Below are positions 47,421-57,421 of a stretch of DNA of 64,000 nucleotides, piece after piece. The stretch covers positions 124,001-188,000 of the forward strand of contig NZ_QNRO01000006.1 in assembly GCF_003315345.1 (NCBI RefSeq), written 5' to 3'. The first letter of the stretch is position 1, and each line of letters opens with the position of its first letter. The notes under the pieces were generated by a model, which had not been told where the DNA came from, ran no database searches, and saw nothing but the letters and a program-made list of their open reading frames with translations. The position numbers were made by a program, and so were the translations under genes. The DNA is from Marinobacter pelagius. Its GTDB lineage: Bacteria > Pseudomonadota > Gammaproteobacteria > Pseudomonadales > Oleiphilaceae.

Positions 47421-48158
47421 ATGAACAATCTGCTCGAGCTTGCCTCGTTGCTCTGGTTCTTCATCTGCTGGGTTGGCTACACCCAGTATTCCAAGCGCAG
47501 GGCGTCTGACCGGCCCTGTCTGTCGAACACCCTGGATTTGTATCGGGAGGATTGGATGCGGGTGATGCTGAGGCGCGGGAATCGCATGTCCGACACCTCG
47601 GTGGTGGGCAATCTGGAACGTAACGGCGCTTTCTTCGCCTCCAGCTGTCTGCTGATCCTGGCCGGTATCATCACCGCGCTCGGCTACACCAGTGAGGCTA
47701 TGGAAGTATTCGCTGCCATGCCCTTCAGCGCGGTGCCGACCCGGGAGATCTGGGAATTGCGGCTGGTGGTGCTGCTGGTGGTATTTGTTTATGCCTTTTT
47801 CAAATTCACCTGGTCCATGCGAATGTACAATTTCGTCGCGGTGATGGTGGGCAGTGCACCCCTGGCCGAGGACACCAAGACCAGCCCGGCAGCCCGGGAG
47901 GCCTTCGCACGCAGTGCCGGCAACATCTGTAACATGGCCGGGGATGCCTTCAACCTGGGTCTGAGGTCGTTCTACTACGCGCTGGCGGTGGTTGCCTGGT
48001 TCTTCCACCCCATCGCCTTCATCGCGGCCTCCACCGTTGTGGTGGTTGTTCTCTACCGCCGGGAATTCTGCTCCGATGCCCTCGAGGCGCTGCGTTCCGG
48101 AAAAGTGTTCGAGGAGCCGGCAGCGGGCAAGGCGGAGCCAAAGACCAAAACCAACTGA
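47421..48158 (+). CDS. DUF599 membrane protein
   Basis: A 245-residue inner-membrane protein with about four hydrophobic segments (near 5-25, 75-95, 113-135 and 195-220). The early RRASDRPCL and VNxLDLYR-like segments and central RNGAFFASS are typical of DUF599. Function unknown. I start at ATG 47421, behind AAGG; upstream codons in the same frame lie within the opposite-strand protease. Confidence 0.85.
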   Translation: MNNLLELASLLWFFICWVGYTQYSKRRASDRPCLSNTLDLYREDWMRVMLRRGNRMSDTSVVGNLERNGAFFASSCLLILAGIITALGYTSEAMEVFAAMPFSAVPTREIWELRLVVLLVVFVYAFFKFTWSMRMYNFVAVMVGSAPLAEDTKTSPAAREAFARSAGNICNMAGDAFNLGLRSFYYALAVVAWFFHPIAFIAASTVVVVVLYRREFCSDALEALRSGKVFEEPAAGKAEPKTKTN

Positions 48159-48176
48159 TCAACAGGATTCTCCTGA

Positions 48177-48647
48177 ATGGATAATCAAACCCGAATAGAC
48201 CGGGTAACCCGGTTTATCGAAACCCTGAACCAGGCTCGCGAGCTGGGCCTGTCAGTCACTGACGCCGGTGATGGCACGCTGACCCTGTGTCTGCCCTACA
48301 GCGACCGGATCATTGGTAATCCGGATACCGGTGTCATCCACGGCGGCGCGATCACCACCCTGATGGACACCACCTCCGGCTGCGTGATTCTCTGTGCCCT
48401 GGAAGATTTCGAATTGTGCCCGACCCTCGACCTGCGGGTGGACTACATGCGTCCGGCGCATCCCCACAAACCGGTCTACGCCCGCGCGGAAACCTACCGG
48501 ATGACCCGCAATATCATCTTCACCCGGTGTGAGGCCTACCAGGAGGGCGGGGAAACCATTGCCAATTGCGTGGCCACCTTCATGCGCATCGGCAAAGAGG
48601 CCAGTCCCAAACACTACCGTGACCTGATCGCCGGAGGTGCCAAATGA
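48177..48647 (+). CDS. PaaI-type hotdog thioesterase 1
   Basis: A 156-residue hotdog protein with the PaaI motif: TGVIHGGAITTLMDTTSG, then LRVDYMRPAHPHKPVYA. It should hydrolyse acyl- or aryl-acyl-CoA. Its stop overlaps the start of the next thioesterase gene (ATGA). Confidence 0.88.
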   Translation: MDNQTRIDRVTRFIETLNQARELGLSVTDAGDGTLTLCLPYSDRIIGNPDTGVIHGGAITTLMDTTSGCVILCALEDFELCPTLDLRVDYMRPAHPHKPVYARAETYRMTRNIIFTRCEAYQEGGETIANCVATFMRIGKEASPKHYRDLIAGGAK

Positions 48648-49078
48648 CCGATCCGGAAATCCTCCGTTACACCCAGGAAACCGGGGACTTCTCCCGCATG
48701 CTCGAAAGCATTCCCTACGCCACCTGGATTGGATTGCAGTGCGAGCGTTTCGGAGACGACCTTATCTTCCGGCTGCCGAAAAAGGAATCCAACCTGGGCA
48801 ACCCGATCCTGCCGGCGATCCACGGCGGGGTGATCGGCGGCTTCATGGAGATGTCCGCGAACATCTACCTGATCATGTCCCGGGAATCCCTGCGCATGCC
48901 CCGCATCGTGGATTTTTCCCTGGACTACCTGCGCGCCGGCCTGAACCGGGAAACCTTCGCCGAGTGCCGGCTGACCCGCCAGGGCAACCGCGTGGCCAAC
49001 GTGATGGTCACGGCCTGGCAGAAATCCCGTTCCGAGCCCATTGCTACCGCCCGGGCGCATTTCCTTCTCGAAGACTGA
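48644..49078 (+). CDS. PaaI-type hotdog thioesterase 2
   Basis: A 144-residue hotdog paralogue of the preceding gene, with PAIHGGVIGGFMEMSAN and FSLDYLRAGLNRETFAE. The two may form a heteromeric thioesterase because hotdog proteins act as dimers or tetramers. Substrate unknown. Confidence 0.85.
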   Translation: MTDPEILRYTQETGDFSRMLESIPYATWIGLQCERFGDDLIFRLPKKESNLGNPILPAIHGGVIGGFMEMSANIYLIMSRESLRMPRIVDFSLDYLRAGLNRETFAECRLTRQGNRVANVMVTAWQKSRSEPIATARAHFLLED

Positions 49079-49156
49079 TCCTGCCTGACCAATCCGGGGC
49101 TTGAAATGCCCCGGTGTGGCCCCATTTTTCCTGCAGACCTAACACGACAGTCGGGT

Positions 49157-49265
49157 GGCATGGGCAGGAAGGCAGTTCCAAAACCGTGCGGAGCCATGGA
49201 TGGCGGAGCCGAGCGTACAGGGATGTATTCACAGCGTGTTTTGGAACTGCCTTCCTGCCCGTGCC
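49157..49265 (+). repeat. Covarying palindromic element, copy C
   Basis: Arms of 28 bases at 49157-49184 and 49238-49265 pair with 27 Watson-Crick pairs and one T/G wobble, extendable outwards to 49153 with more wobbles. The 53-base core includes GCGGAGCCATGGATGGCGG, shared with copy B; the second half differs (GAGCGTACAGGGATGTATTC versus AAGCGCACATGGACGTGCTC) while small inner stems remain possible. It lies 37 bases upstream of htpG and may be transcribed in its leader. Confidence 0.75.
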
Positions 49266-49302
49266 GCTCCACCGATCCAAGACAGCAGGAGAACCAAAAG
49301 CC

Positions 49303-51195
49303 ATGACGGTTGAAGCAAACAAAGAGACTTTGGGGTTTCAGACAGAAGTTAAGCAACTGCTTAACCTGATGATCCACTCCCTGTATTCGAACAAAGAAAT
49401 CTTCCTTCGTGAGTTGATTTCCAACGCCTCGGATGCCGAGGACAAGCTGCGTTTTGCCGCCCTGAAGGACGACAAACTGTACGAGGGCGATTCCGAACTT
49501 AAGATCCGTCTGGATTACGACAAGGATGCGGGCACCGTGACCCTCACGGACAATGGTATCGGCATGACCCGGGATGACGTGATCTCCAACCTGGGCACCA
49601 TCGCCAGGTCCGGTACTGCCGAGTTCCTTAAGCAGCTGTCCGGTGACGAGAAGAAGGACAGCAAGCTGATCGGTCAGTTTGGCGTCGGTTTCTACTCCGC
49701 CTTCATCGTGGCGGACAAGGTCGACGTGTTTACCCGCCGTGCCGGTGCGCCCGCCGAAGAAGGTGTGCACTGGGAGTCCAAGGGCGACGGCGAGTTTTCC
49801 ATCGAGCAGGTGAACCGCGAGCAGCGTGGCACCCAGATCGTTCTGCACCTGAAATCCGACGCCAAGGAATTCGCCGATGGCTGGAAACTGCGCAGCCTGG
49901 TGAAGAAATACTCCGACCACATTTCCTTCCCGGTGGTGATGAAGTCCGAATCCGAGGAAGAGGACAAGAAGGGCGAGGACGAGACAGTCAACGACGCCAC
50001 CGCCCTGTGGACTCTGCCGCGTACCGAGATCAAGGATGAGGAATACAAGGAGTTCTACAAGCACATCGCCCACGACTTCGAGGATCCGCTGACCTGGTCC
50101 CACAACAAGGTCGAGGGCAAGCTGGATTACACCAGCCTGCTGTACATCCCGAAGCGTGCGCCGTTTGACCTGTACAACCGGGAAGCGCCCCGTGGCTTGA
50201 AGCTGTACGTGCAGCGGGTGTTCATCATGGACGACGCCGAGCAGTTCCTGCCGCTGTACCTGCGCTTTACCAAGGGTGTGATCGATTCCAACGATCTGTC
50301 ACTGAACGTCTCCCGGGAGATCCTCCAGAACGACAGCACCGTGGACAGCATCCGCACCGCCATGACCAAGCGGGTACTGGACATGTTGTCCAAGCTGGCC
50401 AAGAAGCAGCCGGAGGACTACCAGGCGTTCTGGGACGAGTTCGGTACCGTTCTGAAAGAAGGCCCGGCCGAGGACTTCAGCAACCGCGAGAAGATCGCAG
50501 GCTTGTTGCGTTTTGCTACCACCCATACCGGCGAGGCTACCCAGAACGTTTCCCTCGATGAGTACATCGAGCGGATGAAGGACGGGCAGAAGAAGATCTT
50601 CTACATCACCGGCGACAACTTCGCCGCCGCCAAGAGCAGCCCGCACCTGGAAGTGTTCCGCAAGAAGGGGATCGAGGTGCTGATTCTGTCCGACCGCATC
50701 GACGAGTGGATGATGGGCTACCTCAGCGAGTATGACGGCAAGCAGTTCCAGGACGTTGCCCGCGGCGACCTGGACCTGGGTGAAGTCGAGACTGAAGAGG
50801 ACAAAAAGCACAAGGAAGAGGCCGCCGAGGAGCACAAGGACCTGGTGGAGCGTATCAAGAAGGCGTTGGACGACCGGGTTCAGGAAGTGCGCGTGACCAA
50901 CCGCCTGACCGATTCTCCCGCGTGCCTGGTGGTCGGTGAGTTCGACATGGGCGCCCAGATGAAGAAGATTATGGAAGCGGCCGGCCAGAAGGTGCCGGAG
51001 AGCAAGCCGATCTTCGAAATCAACGTCGACCACCCGCTGGTCCAGCGCCTGGAGACCGAGAAGGGTGAAGAGCGTTTCAACGAACTCTCCGCCGTGTTGT
51101 TCGACCAGGCTACCCTGGCCAGCGGCGAGCAGCTCAAGGATCCCGGCGCGTATGTGAGCCGACTGAACCGGCTGCTGCTGGAGTTGGCTAACTGA
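49303..51195 (+). CDS. htpG: Hsp90-family chaperone HtpG
   Basis: A 630-residue ATP-dependent chaperone. The Bergerat ATP site comprises [20 protein letters not shown] and [11 protein letters not shown]; the middle domain has [10 protein letters not shown] start at the ATG at 49303 (AGGAGA upstream); the same frame is open to 49114 across the palindromic element but that is not coding. No sigma-32 promoter was identified. Confidence 0.97.
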   Translation: MTVEANKETLGFQTEVKQLLNLMIHSLYSNKEIFLRELISNASDAEDKLRFAALKDDKLYEGDSELKIRLDYDKDAGTVTLTDNGIGMTRDDVISNLGTIARSGTAEFLKQLSGDEKKDSKLIGQFGVGFYSAFIVADKVDVFTRRAGAPAEEGVHWESKGDGEFSIEQVNREQRGTQIVLHLKSDAKEFADGWKLRSLVKKYSDHISFPVVMKSESEEEDKKGEDETVNDATALWTLPRTEIKDEEYKEFYKHIAHDFEDPLTWSHNKVEGKLDYTSLLYIPKRAPFDLYNREAPRGLKLYVQRVFIMDDAEQFLPLYLRFTKGVIDSNDLSLNVSREILQNDSTVDSIRTAMTKRVLDMLSKLAKKQPEDYQAFWDEFGTVLKEGPAEDFSNREKIAGLLRFATTHTGEATQNVSLDEYIERMKDGQKKIFYITGDNFAAAKSSPHLEVFRKKGIEVLILSDRIDEWMMGYLSEYDGKQFQDVARGDLDLGEVETEEDKKHKEEAAEEHKDLVERIKKALDDRVQEVRVTNRLTDSPACLVVGEFDMGAQMKKIMEAAGQKVPESKPIFEINVDHPLVQRLETEKGEERFNELSAVLFDQATLASGEQLKDPGAYVSRLNRLLLELAN

Positions 51196-51214
51196 GGGAA
51201 ACGGACGTGAAGTT

Positions 51215-51244
51215 GGGGTCAGAAGAACGAGTTCTTCAGACCCC
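51215..51244. repeat. REP-like palindrome, htpG cluster 1
   Basis: GGGGTCAGAAGAA with TTCTTCAGACCCC, with the same A/A mismatch as the copy at 36048. First of four hairpins just after htpG. Confidence 0.78.
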
Positions 51245-51275
51245 GACGTAACCTTAAGCCATGCGGGCAAACACC

Positions 51276-51305
51276 GGGGTCAGATGAAAGCTTTCATCTG
51301 ACCCC
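51276..51305. repeat. REP-like palindrome, htpG cluster 2
   Basis: GGGGTCAGATGAA with TTCATCTGACCCC, fully paired, followed by TTTTT, so it could also act as the htpG terminator. Confidence 0.8.
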
Positions 51306-51331
51306 TTTTTCATTGGAGTGGACTTGAACAT

Positions 51332-51361
51332 GGGGTCAGAAGAACGAGTTCTTCAGACCCC
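51332..51361. repeat. REP-like palindrome, htpG cluster 3
   Basis: A second GGGGTCAGAAGAA type copy, identical in stem and loop to the one at 51215. Confidence 0.78.
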
Positions 51362-51379
51362 TACCTGTGCCGAATCCCT

Positions 51380-51409
51380 GGGGTCAGAAGAAAGCCTTCT
51401 TCTGAACCC
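51380..51409. repeat. REP-like palindrome, htpG cluster 4 (diverged)
   Basis: GGGGTCAGAAGAA with TTCTTCTGAACCCA. The inner stem is perfect and the A/A mismatch is repaired, but the outer right arm has an extra A. Confidence 0.65.
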
Positions 51410-51540
51410 ACCTTCATCTCACCAAGCCCCGCCTTCACCACCCATAAACAAAATCTCTCAAAAGTTTATCTTTTATTAATTATCCCTTCCAAATCTCCCG
51501 GGCTAAGGTGAAATCGTTCTCGTTAAGAAAGGAGTCACCC

Positions 51541-51633
51541 ATGGCAGCTCGGAAAATCACCCCTTCGGCAACATGGTTCGGCGCGTTCTCAATTCTCGCG
51601 GACTATTACGGGAACTACGCCATTGCCCACTAG
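51541..51633 (+). CDS. 30-residue ORF with strong RBS, unknown
   Basis: An ATG seven bases after AAAGGAGT opens a 30-codon frame ending TAG: it starts MAARKITPSATWFGAFSIL and ends YYGNYAIAH. The peptide is aromatic-rich with a hydrophobic middle and basic N-terminus. It lies between the REP cluster and the katG promoter and is followed by a hairpin. I do not recognise it. It is not PqqA, which it only resembles in size. No homologue search was possible. Confidence 0.5.
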   Translation: MAARKITPSATWFGAFSILADYYGNYAIAH

Positions 51634-51642
51634 ACAGAGGGC

Positions 51643-51668
51643 CCGAACAGGCCGTCAGGCCTGTTCGG
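51643..51668 (+). terminator. Hairpin after the 30-residue ORF
   Basis: CCGAACAGGCC-GTCA-GGCCTGTTCGG is a perfect 11-base stem nine bases after the stop codon. No T tract follows, so it could be a terminator or 3' stabiliser. Confidence 0.5.
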
Positions 51669-51675
51669 AAAGGCT

Positions 51676-51738
51676 ATAGGAACCCGCTATGGAAGCAGTA
51701 GGAAACATTCAAGCAGCACAATGTGAATGAACTATATT
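51676..51738 (+). promoter_or_regulatory. OxyR-like site and promoter of katG
   Basis: ATAG-N7-CTAT-N7-GTAG-N7-TCAA (51676-51712) matches the OxyR consensus ATAG-N7-CTAT-N7-ATAG-N7-CTAT in the first two quarter sites fully and in the third with one mismatch; the fourth is poor. A TATATT box at 51733-51738 fits a -10, with no good -35, as at OxyR-activated promoters. katG starts 60 bases further on. Confidence 0.6.
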
Positions 51739-51740
51739 GA

Positions 51741-53969
<2,229 letters not shown>

Positions 53970-53983
53970 GCCAGTAGTAACCG

Positions 53984-54012
53984 GCCGGGCATCCTGTTTC
54001 GGGATGCCCGGC
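53984..54012 (+). terminator. Hairpin after katG
   Basis: GCCGGGCATCC (53984-53994) pairs perfectly with GGATGCCCGGC (54002-54012). No T tract follows, so termination strength is uncertain. Confidence 0.55.
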
Positions 54013-54106
54013 TACCAAGTTCCCCCCGAATTCCTTACAATCCGCTCCGCCTGATTTTTGATCAGCCATAACCTTTACCCCTCTTGGTCAAACCGCTGGA
54101 GCCTCC

Positions 54107-55084
54107 ATGCGAATCATCCTTGCCCCGATGGAAGGGCTGGTCGATGCACCCATCCGAGAAACCCTGACCAAAGTCGGCGGGATTGACCGGTGCGTGACCG
54201 AATTCATTCGCGTGACCCACGGCATGCTGCCGCCCCGGATTTTCTACAAATTCGCACCGGAACTGCTTCAAGACTGCGCGACCGAGGTGGGCACACCGGT
54301 GGCTGTACAGCTGCTCGGATCAGACCCCGAACAAATGGGCCGACACGGCATGAAAGCGGCCGAGCTGGGCGCGACCCAGGTGGACATCAACTTCGGCTGC
54401 CCGGCCAAGACCGTGAACAAGCACAAGGGCGGCTGTGTGCTGATGCGTGAGCCGGAACTGATGCACGAAATCACCGTCGCCGTGCGCAAAGCAGTGCCGG
54501 CTGAAATCCCCGTGACCGCCAAGATGCGCCTGGGCTATGACGACCGTTCCATGGGCGTCGCCTGTGGTCAGGCCCTGGAAGCCGCCGGCGCCTCCGAGAT
54601 CGTGATTCACGCCCGCAGCAAGGTGGACGGATACAAGCCGCCGGCCTACTGGGAGGAGATTGCGCGGGTACGGGAAGCGGTCAAAGCCCATGTGATTGCC
54701 AACGGCGAGGTATGGACCGTCGACGACTACTGGCGTTGCCGCAAAGTCTCCGGCTGTGAAGACGTGATGATCGGTCGCGGGCTGATTGCCCGTCCGGATC
54801 TGGCCGCTCAGATCAAGGCCTCCCAGCGGGGCGACACCTTCACACCGATGACCTGGCTGGAAGCCGTGGCACTGGTGCGGGAATACGCTGCCGCGCTGCA
54901 GACCCGGCTTGAGGACCGGTACGTTACCGGTCGCATCAAGCAATGGCTGAACTTCCTGCGCCAGGGCTTTGCCGAGGCGGAGTACCTGTGGCCACAGGCC
55001 CGCAAGATCCGCGAGGTCGCCCCCATGCTGGCGTGTCTGGAGCAGGCCGTACCCTCCGATGCCCTTAAAGAGCGGGCAGCCTGA
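54107..55084 (+). CDS. dusC: tRNA-dihydrouridine(16) synthase
   Basis: A 325-residue FMN enzyme reducing uridine 16 in tRNA. The barrel start ILAPMEGLVDAPIRETL, the catalytic cysteine segment NFGCPAKTVNKHKGG (Cys near 98) and IGRGLIARPDL are present. The DusC (rather than DusA/B) call comes from overall sequence and short length. The start is the first ATG in a good context. Confidence 0.92.
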   Translation: MRIILAPMEGLVDAPIRETLTKVGGIDRCVTEFIRVTHGMLPPRIFYKFAPELLQDCATEVGTPVAVQLLGSDPEQMGRHGMKAAELGATQVDINFGCPAKTVNKHKGGCVLMREPELMHEITVAVRKAVPAEIPVTAKMRLGYDDRSMGVACGQALEAAGASEIVIHARSKVDGYKPPAYWEEIARVREAVKAHVIANGEVWTVDDYWRCRKVSGCEDVMIGRGLIARPDLAAQIKASQRGDTFTPMTWLEAVALVREYAAALQTRLEDRYVTGRIKQWLNFLRQGFAEAEYLWPQARKIREVAPMLACLEQAVPSDALKERAA

Positions 55085-55114
55085 ACGCGCCGTTTTTTAC
55101 ACTCTTGATTCCCG

Positions 55115-55139
55115 AAAGCCCCTTCTGAGGGGCTTTTTT
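55115..55139 (+). terminator. Terminator after dusC
   Basis: AAAGCCCC-TTCTGA-GGGGCTTTTTT: a strong stem with a T6 tail 31 bases after the stop. Confidence 0.93.
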
Positions 55140-55240
55140 GCGTCTTCCGGGTCCGTTTGCGGGTCTACACTGGTACGAACAGGCAATGTGACCGTACTAA
55201 CACGGACCAATAACAAAGAACGGAGAGGAGACGTGATCTC

Positions 55241-56236
55241 ATGAGTAACGGGATAGTCAGGCGGACCCTTGTGGGTATCGCCGCAAGTGCAGGTCTGTTC
55301 GTGGCGGGAGCCGGGTTGGCACAGGCCCAGGGAGACGGGCAGGTGAAGGTAACGCCTCTGGGAAGTCATGACGGCGAGTTCTGTGTGGTGGACCGCGCCA
55401 TGGTGTTCGAGGACCCCAACGGCACCCGCATTCTCTATGATGCCGGTCGCACCGTGGCCGGCGCCGACGATCCACGGCTCGGTGACATCGACGTGGTGCT
55501 GGTGTCGCACATGCACGGTGACCACGTGGGTGATCGCCGCATCGAGGCGGTGAACCGGGGCGCGTGCGGCTCACCGGAGTTTCCGGTAGTTACCCTGCCG
55601 CAGTCCAATACCGTGGATATCGCCGTCGCGAAGCAGGCCACCATCGTCACCGGCAGTGAAATGCCGGCGTTCTTTGCCGCCAAGCTCGAAGCCGCCGGCG
55701 CGGACAAATCCAGATCCCAACTGGTTCGCTTCGGTGCCAGCAAAGAAGTGGGTGGGGTAAAGATCACCACAGTACCCGCGGTTCACAGTAATGGCGTGTC
55801 GCCATCCTTCCTGACCGGGCCGCTGGCCGAGCACCTGAAAGCCGCCGGCGTGTCCGCGAGTGTCGGGCCGCCCACCGGTTATGTGCTGACCTTCTCCAAC
55901 GGGCTAGTGGTGTACCTGTCCGGTGATACCGGCATTACTGCCGAGCAGAAACTGGTGGTGGCTGACCATTACGGTGCTGAACTGGTGGTGATGAACATCG
56001 GGGATACCTACACGACCGGCCCGGCCGAAGCCGCATACGTTATCAACGACCTGATCAAACCCAGGGCCGTGATTCCGTCCCACGCCAATGAGCCGGCCAC
56101 CGAAGGCGGCAAAGTGAAAGAGGGCACTCGCACGGCGGCCTTCCGGGATGCCGTGAATGTGCCCGTGCACATTCCGCTCAGTGGCCGGACCATGGCGTTC
56201 AATGGCAACGGCAAATGCGTGGATATCTGCGACTAG
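55241..56236 (+). CDS. Secreted metallo-beta-lactamase-fold hydrolase
   Basis: A 331-residue MBL-fold protein with a signal peptide (about 1-30, ALAQAQ) starting NGIVRRTLVG, a possible Tat signal. SHMHGDHVGD is the metal motif HxHxDH; later YLSGDTG and IPSHANEP hold further ligands. It resembles UlaG-like lactonase relatives. Role unknown. GAGGAG lies upstream. Confidence 0.87.
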   Translation: MSNGIVRRTLVGIAASAGLFVAGAGLAQAQGDGQVKVTPLGSHDGEFCVVDRAMVFEDPNGTRILYDAGRTVAGADDPRLGDIDVVLVSHMHGDHVGDRRIEAVNRGACGSPEFPVVTLPQSNTVDIAVAKQATIVTGSEMPAFFAAKLEAAGADKSRSQLVRFGASKEVGGVKITTVPAVHSNGVSPSFLTGPLAEHLKAAGVSASVGPPTGYVLTFSNGLVVYLSGDTGITAEQKLVVADHYGAELVVMNIGDTYTTGPAEAAYVINDLIKPRAVIPSHANEPATEGGKVKEGTRTAAFRDAVNVPVHIPLSGRTMAFNGNGKCVDICD

Positions 56237-56245
56237 GCAAGCGCC

Positions 56246-57265
56246 TCAGTCTTCATTCTCCATCTCGGGAGAGTAATCACCGGAGCGGGCCAGGCCATTG
56301 AGCCTGGCCCGTTTGTGCAGGGCAGCCTGGGCCTTGTCGGCATTGGCCCGATCACCTGCCCAGGCGTGCTGGGCCGGCTCCTGCAGCGCACGTCCGTAGG
56401 AGAAACTCAGCTCCCACGGATGGTAACCCATGCTGTTGATGGCATTGAGATTGACGGTGGCCTCCGCCGGCGTCTGGCCGCCTGACAGGAAGAAGATCCC
56501 CGGCACTGCCGCGGGTACCGCGCGCCGGAAAATCATCAGTGTGTGTTCTGCCACCTGTTCCGGGCTGGCCGAAGGGGATTCCTTGCCCGGGGTGACCATG
56601 CTGGGTTTCAGTACCATGGTTTCCAGGTCCACATGGTGCCGGTACAGCGCCTTGAACACCTGCCGGAGTACCGCTTCGCTGACTTCCCCGGCCCGCTCGA
56701 TGCTGTGGTGGCCGTCGATCAGCACTTCCGGCTCGACAATCGGCACGATGCCCATGGACTGGCACACCGCCGCGTAGCGGGCCAGCACCTCGGCGTTGGC
56801 CTTGATCGCCTGCCGTGAGGGCAGGGTATCGGAGATGTGGAACACATCCCGCCACTTGGCGAACCGGGCGCCCAGCTTCTTGTATTCCTCCAGGCGGGAC
56901 TCCAGGCCATCCAGGCCATAGGTGATCTCATCTCCCGGCGCGTTGACCAGCGGCCCCTTGCCCTTGTCCACCTTGATGCCCGGAACAATGCCCTGGCTGG
57001 CCAGAAGCTTGGGCATGGCCACATCTTCCAGGCTCAGTTGCTCCAGGGTTTCCTCATACAGGATGACGCCGCTGATGTATTTGCCCAGGTCAGGGGTGGA
57101 GAAAATAATGCTCCGGTACTCCCGACGCTTTCCTTCCGTGGATTCCACGCCCACCGCCTTGAATCGCTTGGCGATGGTGGGTGAACTCTCATCGGCGGCC
57201 AGGATGCCTTTACCTGGCTGGACCAGGTCCGCGATGGTTGCGGTCAACTCTTCCTGAATACTCAT
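56246..57265 (-). CDS. Fructose-bisphosphate aldolase class I
   Basis: A 339-residue Schiff-base aldolase of the eukaryote-like type. GKGILAADESSPTIAKRF and VLKPSMVTPG (Schiff-base lysine) are diagnostic, as is FLSGGQTPAEAT. It cleaves fructose 1,6-bisphosphate or runs it in gluconeogenesis. AAAGGAG precedes the ATG at 57265; the longer frame has no support. Confidence 0.95.
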   Translation of the reverse strand: MSIQEELTATIADLVQPGKGILAADESSPTIAKRFKAVGVESTEGKRREYRSIIFSTPDLGKYISGVILYEETLEQLSLEDVAMPKLLASQGIVPGIKVDKGKGPLVNAPGDEITYGLDGLESRLEEYKKLGARFAKWRDVFHISDTLPSRQAIKANAEVLARYAAVCQSMGIVPIVEPEVLIDGHHSIERAGEVSEAVLRQVFKALYRHHVDLETMVLKPSMVTPGKESPSASPEQVAEHTLMIFRRAVPAAVPGIFFLSGGQTPAEATVNLNAINSMGYHPWELSFSYGRALQEPAQHAWAGDRANADKAQAALHKRARLNGLARSGDYSPEMENED

Positions 57266-57421
57266 TGCGTTCTCCTTTACCGGCAACACCGGTGTCCTTT
57301 GGATTGTTTCGGGTAATTGTAGACCCTGTACGATGGACGCAAATTTGACCTACGCTAAGACATACCGAATCAGTCTGGATTAGGCTAATTACAAGAACGA
57401 CAGGAAGGATGGAAGACCGCT

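Noticed and set aside
49114..49302. N-terminal extension of htpG by 63 codons
   Set aside because: It crosses the palindromic element; the ATG at 49303 has a ribosome binding site and gives the family length.
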